Source of the DNA: Acetobacter orientalis
Lineage (GTDB): Bacteria > Pseudomonadota > Alphaproteobacteria > Acetobacterales > Acetobacteraceae
Length of the DNA: 47,597 nt
Direction of reading: 5' to 3'
Assembly (NCBI RefSeq): GCF_000963965.1
Contig: NZ_BAMX01000008.1
Span: 1-47,597, forward strand
The translations under genes and the position numbers were made by a program. Under the pieces are notes generated by a model. The model was not told the DNA's origin and ran no database searches. It worked only from the letters and a program-made list of their open reading frames with translations. Below, in pieces: positions 9,181-16,029 of this stretch (the stretch's first letter is position 1; each line of letters begins with the position of its first letter).

Positions 9181-10579
9181 TGAGCACGGCTCCTATTCTG
9201 GCCAGTGTTTCATCTTTGCCAAGGGCAAACAACGTGGCGTCGATACCGGGGGACGTGTTGGAGCCTGAAACAGCAGCGCGTACCGGTTGGGCAACTTGGC
9301 CCAATTTATGGCCTTCACGCTCGGCAAAGCGGCGCAGGGCGGCATCAATGTTTTCTGGGGTAAACTCTGCCACTGCGGCCAGTTCACGCGCCAAACCATC
9401 AAGAATGGTGCGGGCTTCTGGGGTGAGAATTTTCTCAGCTTTGGCGTTAAACTCTAACGGGACATGGCGGCCAAGGAAGGCAGCACTTTCAGCGAGTTCA
9501 ACCAGTGTGCGGGCACGTTCTTTAAGGCCGGGCATAAGGGCCAGCACACGGGCACGGACTGTGTCGTTAACGCTTACGCCCTCAAAGGCTTTAAGGCGTT
9601 TCATGACATCGTTGGTCAGGCGTTCATCATCGGCTTGGCGTAGCCATACTGCGTTGATGTGCAGCAGCTTGGCGTAGTCCATGCGGGAGGGGGAACGGCC
9701 AACACCATCAATATCAAAGAGTTGGATTTGTTCTGCGCGAGACAGAATTTCGGCATCCCCATGGCCCCACCCTAGGCGCAACAGGTAGTTGCACAGGGCT
9801 TCTGGCAGGTAGCCTTGCTCACGAAATTCAACAACAGACTGTGCGCCGTGGCGTTTGGAAAGTTTAGCACCATCTGGCCCATGAATGAGCGGCAGGTGGC
9901 CAAAGCGTGGTAGCTCCCACCCCATGGCGCGGTAAATCATGGCCTGACGGAAGGTATTGGTCAGGTGGTCATCACCACGGATAACGTGGGTAATAGCCAT
10001 ATCATGGTCATCAACTACCACCGCGTGCTGGTAGGTAGGGGTGCCATCGGAGCGTAGAATGATCATGTCATCCAGCTCTGCATTGGCAACGCGCACTTCA
10101 CCCTGCACGAGGTCGTTAATGGTGGTTTCCCCAGTGCGTGGGGCTTTAATACGTATGGCGTAAGGGGCACCCGCTGGGGCTTCTGCGGGGTCGCGGTCAC
10201 GCCATAGGCCATTATAGCGCGGGGGTAAGCCATTTTTCATGGCCTCTTCGCGCATTTGCTTGAGTTCTTCTGGTGTGCAGTAGCACTTATATGCCAGACC
10301 TTTTTCAAGTAGCTCTAACGCTACTTCCGCATGACGGGCTTGGCGGGTGGTCTGAAAAACCGGCTCTTCGTCGGCTTCAATACCCATCCAAGCTAAGCCG
10401 TCAAAAATAACGTCTACTGCCTGTTGGGTTGAACGCTCACGGTCGGTATCCTCAATACGCAGGAGGAACTCACCGCCGTGATGCCGGGCAAAGAGAAAAT
10501 TAAACAGGGCCGCGCGGGCGTTGCCAATATGCAAAAGCCCGGTCGGACTCGGCGCGAAGCGTGTACGGATGGTCGTCAT
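9173..10579 (-). CDS. gltX: Glutamyl-tRNA synthetase (class I)
   Basis: It charges tRNA-Glu (and often tRNA-Gln in bacteria lacking GlnRS). The HIGH-type motif is within [19 protein letters not shown] and the KMSKS-type motif is [11 protein letters not shown]. The ATG at 10579 ([14 protein letters not shown]) is preferred because the conserved domain begins there; an in-frame start at 10609 would add ten basic residues. The final codons overlap the pyrB start by 8 nt, making gltX the apparent first gene of the minus-strand run. The upstream 85 bp are shared with the divergent comEC gene and should hold both promoters. Many alphaproteobacteria carry two gltX paralogues; I cannot tell which one this is. 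Confidence 0.96.
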   Translation of the reverse strand: MTTIRTRFAPSPTGLLHIGNARAALFNFLFARHHGGEFLLRIEDTDRERSTQQAVDVIFDGLAWMGIEADEEPVFQTTRQARHAEVALELLEKGLAYKCYCTPEELKQMREEAMKNGLPPRYNGLWRDRDPAEAPAGAPYAIRIKAPRTGETTINDLVQGEVRVANAELDDMIILRSDGTPTYQHAVVVDDHDMAITHVIRGDDHLTNTFRQAMIYRAMGWELPRFGHLPLIHGPDGAKLSKRHGAQSVVEFREQGYLPEALCNYLLRLGWGHGDAEILSRAEQIQLFDIDGVGRSPSRMDYAKLLHINAVWLRQADDERLTNDVMKRLKAFEGVSVNDTVRARVLALMPGLKERARTLVELAESAAFLGRHVPLEFNAKAEKILTPEARTILDGLARELAAVAEFTPENIDAALRRFAEREGHKLGQVAQPVRAAVSGSNTSPGIDATLFALGKDETLARIGAVLNG

Positions 10580-10664
10580 GGGGCGCACTCTTACCACGCG
10601 CTTGCGCATGGAGCCATATGCTCTTGCGGCTTAAGCAGCGCGCCATTGCGCACAGGGCCATTTT

Positions 10665-12872
10665 GTGTTGCGCATAGCTAACGCCTTGCACGCCTGCCTG
10701 CTGGCAGAACTGCGGCGGCTGGTCTTGTGGCTGCCTGTTGGTATGGCGTTGGGGAGTGCTGGCTATTTTGCCTTGCCCTATGAGCCAGACTTTATAGGTG
10801 GGGCGCTCTTACCCCTGTTGTTAAGCCTATGCGCTGCTGGTGCTGCGTGGCGTTGGTGGGGGTATGTGTGGGGGCGCATAAGTGGTGGCGGGCTGTGTGC
10901 AGTTGCTGCTGGGTTTGCGCTGGCGTGGTGTGCCACACACCGGCAGCCCGCCATGCCAGAACTACCCCGCCGCACAACAGATATAACAGGCGTGGTGCAG
11001 GCGGTTGCCGCTAGCACAAACCGGGGTAACGGGCAGGCCGTTACAACCTTGGCGTTGGCCCAAGCCCGTTTTGAAACCCCGCTAGATTCGGGCATGCTAC
11101 CCTTACAACGCACACTGCGTTTAAAATTACCTACTGCCCAGCAGGTAGAGCCACTGGCCCCCGGTATTGGGGTATGGGTGCAGGCTTTGCTTATGCCGCC
11201 GCCGTTTCCGGCTTACCCCGGCGGGCGTGATTTACAGCGCGATGCCTGGTTTGCTGGTACCGCTGGTTACGGTCGTGTCTTAGCCCCCATAGAGGTGCTT
11301 AGTGCGGCAACCACGCCCCATTTAACACCAGCAGGCTGGCTAGAAGGGCTAAGGGAGCGGCTTGCTACCCGCATTACTACCGCACTGCCAGATACAAACG
11401 GGGCCATAGCCGCCACCATACTTGTGGGGCAGGCAGGGCGTGTGCCCCAAACTGTGCGGCAGGAATTTGCTGCCGCAGGGCTGGCCCATTTACTGGCTGT
11501 AGCCGGGCTCCACCTTGGGCTGGTTATGGGGGCCTTTATGGCCCTAACCCGTTTTGGCCTTGCGGGGTGGGAGTGGGCCGCTTTGCGCTGGCCCTGCAAA
11601 ACGGTGGCAGCTTGTGCAGCACTTATTGGCGGGGTTGGGTATGCCCTGCTTACCGGCCTGCACCTGCCTGTGGTGCGGAGTTTGGTTATGGCCAGCGTTG
11701 TGGTTTTGGGGCTGGCTACCGGGCGGCGGCCTTTTTCGCTACGTGGGTTGGCTTTGGCGGCAATGCTGCTGTTAGGGCTGCACCCCGAGTATGTGCTGAG
11801 CATTGCTTTTCAAATGTCTTTTGTGGCCGTTATGGCCTTGGCGGCAGGGTACGAGGTTTTGGGGCCTCGTCTTGCAGCGTTTAGGGCGCAGGCAGGGGGG
11901 TACCCGCTTGTGCGGGTTTGGCGCTGGAGCATGGGGTATATTCTAGCCCTAGGCTTAACGAGCCTGCTGGCGGGGTTGGCAACATTACCCCTTGTTATGG
12001 CGCATTTTGGTGAAGTGCAGCCCTTTTTTATTATCGCCAACCTAGTGGCTGTGCCGCTTATGGCGGTTTGGATTATGCCGTGGGGCCTGTGCGCTCTTGC
12101 CCTAATGCCTATGCACCTAGAAAGCGTGGCCCTGCACCCTATGGCATGGGGTATTAAGCTGGTTGTGGTGTTGGCCCGCAGTGTGGCGCACTGGCCTGCG
12201 GCCCGTCTGCTGGTGCCGTACATGCCCGCATGGGGTTTGGTGTGTGTGTTGCTGGGGGTGTGCTGGCTGTGTTTGTGGCGGCAACCGTGGCGGGTAGCCG
12301 GTATGCTGCCGCTTGCCTTAGGGGTGGCTACACCGTTTGTAACACCAGCACCGCACATAGTGGTGAGTGCCGATGGCGGCCTAGTAGGGATTGTGCAAGG
12401 CAGCAGCCTGTTTATAGGCGGCCGCTCGCGTGATGGTGCGTGGGTGCAAAATGCTTGGCAACAGGCTTATGCGCTGCGTACCGCTAGAGCGTTGCCACAA
12501 AACGGGGAAACCCCAGATGGGCAGATAATGTGTGGAGAGGATGGTGAGCCGGGCCTGTGCTTTGCACACATAAATGGCAAAGCCATTTTGCTACGCCTGC
12601 ATGATACATCAGACGGAATGGCCCCCCTGCCAGAAACAACCTGCGCAGGCATAGATATGCTTATAAGCACGGCCCCGCTACGGCAAAGCTGCCCCAATGT
12701 GCCCATTAGGCTAGACCGCTTTACGGCATGGCGTAATGGGGCAGAGGCTGTGTTTGTTGGTAGGCGCGGCATTAGGGTTGTAACCGGCCGAGAAAGGCAG
12801 GGGGCACGCCCATGGGTGCTAAAACCCGGAGGGCACGGTATGCCCAACCTGCCGCTTGCTCAGGCTGAATAA
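10665..12872 (+). CDS. comEC: ComEC/Rec2-family DNA-uptake channel protein
   Basis: The polytopic inner-membrane protein (735 residues from a GTG start) is predicted to pass single-stranded DNA into the cytoplasm. The N-terminal part has two or three membrane segments and a DUF4131-like soluble region (TDITGVVQAVAAS). The Competence domain contains LAHLLAVAGLHLGLVMGAFM and a run of hydrophobic helices to about residue 560. The last ~170 residues correspond to the metallo-beta-lactamase-like domain, but no HxHxDH metal motif is visible, as in many alphaproteobacterial members. It is divergent from gltX and convergent with padR (15 nt apart). With dprA nearby, it implies capacity for transformation, but the pilus genes are not in this window. 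Confidence 0.9.
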   Translation: MLRIANALHACLLAELRRLVLWLPVGMALGSAGYFALPYEPDFIGGALLPLLLSLCAAGAAWRWWGYVWGRISGGGLCAVAAGFALAWCATHRQPAMPELPRRTTDITGVVQAVAASTNRGNGQAVTTLALAQARFETPLDSGMLPLQRTLRLKLPTAQQVEPLAPGIGVWVQALLMPPPFPAYPGGRDLQRDAWFAGTAGYGRVLAPIEVLSAATTPHLTPAGWLEGLRERLATRITTALPDTNGAIAATILVGQAGRVPQTVRQEFAAAGLAHLLAVAGLHLGLVMGAFMALTRFGLAGWEWAALRWPCKTVAACAALIGGVGYALLTGLHLPVVRSLVMASVVVLGLATGRRPFSLRGLALAAMLLLGLHPEYVLSIAFQMSFVAVMALAAGYEVLGPRLAAFRAQAGGYPLVRVWRWSMGYILALGLTSLLAGLATLPLVMAHFGEVQPFFIIANLVAVPLMAVWIMPWGLCALALMPMHLESVALHPMAWGIKLVVVLARSVAHWPAARLLVPYMPAWGLVCVLLGVCWLCLWRQPWRVAGMLPLALGVATPFVTPAPHIVVSADGGLVGIVQGSSLFIGGRSRDGAWVQNAWQQAYALRTARALPQNGETPDGQIMCGEDGEPGLCFAHINGKAILLRLHDTSDGMAPLPETTCAGIDMLISTAPLRQSCPNVPIRLDRFTAWRNGAEAVFVGRRGIRVVTGRERQGARPWVLKPGGHGMPNLPLAQAE

Positions 12873-12887
12873 GCTTTATGGAGGGCG

Positions 12888-13514
12888 TTAGTCTGGCTTG
12901 CCCACGATATCTGCGGCGGCTTGTTTCAAAATTTGGGTAATACGCTCAAGCTCTGCCGGTGGGCAGCCACGTTTGCGCATAAGCGCTTTTTTGAGCGCGT
13001 GCCGTGCCTCATGAAACGCATCGTTTGCGGGAGCGCCCGGTTGGTCTACGCCATCAAACGCCTCTCTTACCTCGCTCATGCGGCTACCAATGCGGGCGAG
13101 TAACGCCAGAATGGTTTCAGCATGGTCTCGGTTGGTGTCGAGGTGGGCCTTGCCTTCTGGGGTAAGGCTATAGAGTTTGCGGTTACCTTCTTGTGTGGAG
13201 GTTGCAAGGCCCCCTTCATCTAAAAAGGTCAGTGCTGGGTAAACCATGCCGGGGCTGGGGGCATAAAACCCGCCAGATTTTTCTTCCAGCATTTTAATGA
13301 GTTCATACCCGTGAGAGGCTTGCTGCTCCAGCAAAGCCAGCAGAACGAGTTGTAACTCTTCCGAACTCAACTTGCGCCCGGCGGGAAAGTCTCCGCGGCC
13401 AAAGCCACGGCCAAAACCGTGCCCTCTGCCGCCGCCATGGCGTGGCCCTCTATGGCCGCCAGCGGCATGAAAGGGAAAGTGAGAAGGGTGTGTGTTTCTG
13501 TGTTCTTTAAACAT
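12888..13514 (-). CDS. PadR-family transcriptional regulator
   Basis: The 208-residue protein starts with an unusual Gly/His/Arg-rich segment (residues about 10-42) ahead of a PadR winged helix. In that domain LQLVLLALLEQQASHGYELIKMLEE and the PGMVYPALTFLDEGGL recognition region, followed by the beta-hairpin KLYSLTPEGKAHLD, are diagnostic. The C-terminal helical part (about 130-208) should mediate dimerisation. The His-rich start may bind metal, but this is a guess. The promoter region contains a perfect palindrome (13530-13541), suggesting autoregulation. The target is unknown: no transporter or phenolic acid decarboxylase gene adjoins it. Confidence 0.9.
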   Translation of the reverse strand: MFKEHRNTHPSHFPFHAAGGHRGPRHGGGRGHGFGRGFGRGDFPAGRKLSSEELQLVLLALLEQQASHGYELIKMLEEKSGGFYAPSPGMVYPALTFLDEGGLATSTQEGNRKLYSLTPEGKAHLDTNRDHAETILALLARIGSRMSEVREAFDGVDQPGAPANDAFHEARHALKKALMRKRGCPPAELERITQILKQAAADIVGKPD

Positions 13515-13516
13515 GT

Positions 13517-13555
13517 CTTACGATATGTATATCTTAAGATAGTTTTCAAGATATA
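13517..13555 (-). promoter_or_regulatory. Operator-like palindrome upstream of padR
   Basis: The 12-bp perfect palindrome TATCTTAAGATA (13530-13541) is flanked by two partial copies, CGATATGTAT on one side and AAGATATAT on the other, immediately before the padR start. Position and symmetry suit a PadR dimer binding its own promoter. The assignment is inferred from position. Confidence 0.5.
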
Positions 13556-13671
13556 TTTTGTGTGTTTTTGTTTGGAAGAGTGAGGGGCGGAGCTAACGCC
13601 CTGAAACCGCATGATATTTTTAGAAAATTAGCCGCTAAAAAATGTTGTTGGGTTCAAAGCGGCGGAGAGTT

Positions 13672-14024
13672 TTAAGCTTTTCCCTGCCACAGTAGTGTGG
13701 ACTGCACGACGCGACTCTTAAGGGCTCTTTGCCTAAAAAGTACCGGTTGTACCGTAGAGCGCACAGTAAGCTTATGGCAGCGTTGGCGTAGAGTTATGGG
13801 TTTGGCCATATCTATGGCGGCTGTTAGGGCTGTGCAGGCTAGGGGCTGTTTTTTCCAACAGTTTACGCCCGTAAGGTGGTCATTTGCGTGCAAAGTTGGC
13901 TACCAGCCTGAGCAGGGTGGAGCAGGTTGGGTATGCCGCATTCTTCCAGCCTTTCAAGAGCGCATGGCCCTACGCCTTTAATGGCTAACAAGGCTGTACG
14001 CTCTGGGGCTGAAAAATGCGGCAT
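13672..14024 (-). pseudogene. Frameshifted helix-hairpin-helix small protein
   Basis: A frame from ATG at 14024 to a stop at 13863 encodes 53 residues with a helix-hairpin-helix motif (ALLAIKGVGPCALERLEECGI). In another frame, ending at 13672, the sequence continues with NCWKKQPLACTALTAAIDMA. From memory, small HhH proteins of Proteobacteria carry a 'SCWKNSPQA..AI..AI' segment at just this distance after the hairpin, so the two pieces look like one gene broken by a frameshift near 13870-13890. The tail after the second piece shows no recognisable conservation. It lies 50 nt downstream of the AhpD-like gene on the same strand. A sequencing error is possible. Confidence 0.5.
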
Positions 14025-14074
14025 TGGGGCAGTAAGGTGCTGCCGGGTGGCCCCGCAGCCAAGTGCTAGGGGGG

Positions 14075-14419
14075 TTAGTCTTTCACGCTGTCAAAAGCGT
14101 CTAGCGCCCGGCTGGAATAAACCAGAGCCGCCCCAGCATTGAGGGCTACGGCAACGCCAAGGGCTTCGGCTATTTCCTCTTTGCTGGCTCCGGCCTTTTT
14201 TGCCCCCACAGTATGCACGGCAATGCACCCATCACACCGAGTTGTGACCGCCACCGCTAAAGAGATGAGCTCGCGGGTTTTGGCATCAAGGTGTTTGTGG
14301 GCGGGCTCTGGGGTTTCCAGAGTTTGTAACCCTTTGAGGGTATTAGGAGAAAGTTTTGCCAGCACTTTTACGTTCTGGCTTAAATGTTCGCGGTAAGTGT
14401 TCCAGTCTGTCATGCTCAA
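14075..14419 (-). CDS. AhpD-like carboxymuconolactone decarboxylase-family protein
   Basis: The 114-residue single-domain protein has the alkylhydroperoxidase-type signature RCDGCIAVHT (Cys62, Cys65, His69) and the helix KAGASKEEIAEALGVAVALNAGAALVYSSRAL. The CxxC pair with the nearby His is typical of members that reduce peroxides or act as thiol-disulfide partners; true carboxymuconolactone decarboxylases lack it. The upstream 127 bp are shared with the divergent zapE gene. No peroxiredoxin (ahpC) is adjacent, so the physiological partner is unknown. Confidence 0.9.
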   Translation of the reverse strand: MSMTDWNTYREHLSQNVKVLAKLSPNTLKGLQTLETPEPAHKHLDAKTRELISLAVAVTTRCDGCIAVHTVGAKKAGASKEEIAEALGVAVALNAGAALVYSSRALDAFDSVKD

Positions 14420-14546
14420 ACCCTTCTATTTTCTGAATGAAAAGGCCGTTAGAGTGCAGCAGGAAAGGGCGTGGTCTGTCACGACACAGTTAGGAGAGCC
14501 AAGCGCTCTTGCAGAGCAGACCGCGTGCCAGCTATCGGCGTAGGGT

Positions 14547-15743
14547 ATGAACAAGATGAACATAAGCGGGGCCCGGGCTTTGGAACAGCAAGGACCTCTG
14601 GCGGTCTATCAGGCGCGTATCGCGTCGGGAGACCTTAAGAGCGACCCGGATCAGGCACGGGTTATTGAGCGGCTTAACCAGCTCTGGCAGGAGCTGGCGC
14701 AAAAGCCGCCCCAACCCGCAGCCCCCAGCAAAGGGCTGCTGGCTGGGCTTATGCGGCGCATTAAAGCGCCAGAGCCTGTGCCATGCCCGCGTGGGCTCTA
14801 TATTGTAGGGCGTGTAGGCCGCGGCAAAACCATGGTGATGGATTTGTTTTTTGGCTGTGCGCCTGTGCAGCGCAAAGAGCGCATTCATTTTTTGCGTTTT
14901 ATGCAAGATGTGCATCAAAAGTTGCATGCGCTTAAAGCCGCTAACCCCGGGATGTCAGACCCTATTCCGCCCTTGGCTAAAACCATTGCAGGCCGGGCCG
15001 AGCTTTTATGCTTTGACGAATTTCAGGTGAACGACATAGCAGACGCCATGATTCTGGGCCGTTTGTTTGAGGCCCTGTTTGCCGCGGGCGTTGTGATTGT
15101 GGCCACGTCTAACACCGAACCGGGCGAGCTGTTTCAGAATCGGCCGGGGGCAGATGCGTTCAAGCCGTTTATTGCCATTATTAAACGGGAGTTGGATACG
15201 GTCGAACTCGATTCACAACGGGACTACCGCCGTGGCCGCCAACAAGACCGTGAAACATGGCTTGTGCCAGCAGATACCAAGGCAAAAACCCGGCTAGATG
15301 AGATTTTTGCCCGCTACGCCCAAGGTGAGACAGCGCAACCAGTCACGTTAGAATTTAGTGGGCGTAGTTTTGAGGTCGACCAAGCGGCTGGTGTGGTCGC
15401 GCGCTTTGATTTCAACTCTTTGTGTGGAAAGCCACGCGGCCCGAACGATTATCTGGCCCTTGCAAAGCAGTTCACCGTGCTGGTCATAGATGATATTCCC
15501 AAAATGGGACAGGACGAGGCCAACCTCGCACGGCGCTTCATTACCTTGATAGACGCCTTGTATGACAACGGAAATCTTCTGTTTGCCTCGGCTGAGGCCA
15601 CGCCAGACCAGCTCTTTACAACGGGTGAAGGGTCTGATGCTTTTGCCCGCACCGCATCACGTCTTGCTGAGATGGGCAGTGAGAGCTGGCTTACGCAGGG
15701 GGCTAAAGCAGCACAGGCAGCACACCGGCTCTCTAGAGCGTGA
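14547..15743 (+). CDS. zapE: ZapE/AFG1-family cell-division ATPase
   Basis: This AAA-type P-loop ATPase of 398 residues belongs to the AFG1/LACE1 family; the E. coli member ZapE acts on the Z-ring during constriction, and mitochondrial relatives handle respiratory-complex subunits. The Walker A motif is GRVGRGKT (88-95), and LLCFDEFQVNDIADAMILGRL carries Walker B. The region 'ATSNTEPGELFQN' and the late segment VIDDIPKM are also typical. The gene lies directly upstream of sucA, an arrangement often seen in alphaproteobacteria, with a 286-bp spacer. The start at 14547 fits the family length. Confidence 0.93.
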   Translation: MNKMNISGARALEQQGPLAVYQARIASGDLKSDPDQARVIERLNQLWQELAQKPPQPAAPSKGLLAGLMRRIKAPEPVPCPRGLYIVGRVGRGKTMVMDLFFGCAPVQRKERIHFLRFMQDVHQKLHALKAANPGMSDPIPPLAKTIAGRAELLCFDEFQVNDIADAMILGRLFEALFAAGVVIVATSNTEPGELFQNRPGADAFKPFIAIIKRELDTVELDSQRDYRRGRQQDRETWLVPADTKAKTRLDEIFARYAQGETAQPVTLEFSGRSFEVDQAAGVVARFDFNSLCGKPRGPNDYLALAKQFTVLVIDDIPKMGQDEANLARRFITLIDALYDNGNLLFASAEATPDQLFTTGEGSDAFARTASRLAEMGSESWLTQGAKAAQAAHRLSRA

Positions 15744-16029
15744 CAGAACACTCTCTTGTTCCTGCCGCGGGCGCGGTCTAGCAGAATCACAGTGTGGTTG
15801 AAGGTCGCATGGCCTTGAACCGAAAGAACGAATACGAAAGGCGGCAAAGGATGCGGACAAGAGTGCACACACCCAGCACACCCCATACTTTTGCGCCACG
15901 ACAGGGCAAGGCAGGGCATCTTGCACGCAAGAGCGGGATGAGAAAAATTATGGTCCGGGTTTTGTTCGGTAACAGTACAACGCAAGGCCACCAGTTCAGG
16001 CTGGCCCCGCAACGGGAAGGAGTCTGATC
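15744..16029 (+). promoter_or_regulatory. Leader region upstream of the 2-oxoglutarate dehydrogenase genes
   Basis: This 286-bp spacer between zapE and sucA has no convincing gene. Its end contains a strong ribosome-binding site (AAGGAG, 16016-16021) eight nt before the sucA ATG. It should hold the promoter of the sucA-sucB-lpd operon, but I cannot assign -35/-10 boxes with confidence, and no known riboswitch fold was recognised. Confidence 0.4.

Noticed and set aside
15744..16029. Short frame in the sucA leader
   Set aside because: No conserved pattern and poor start signals; treated as leader DNA.
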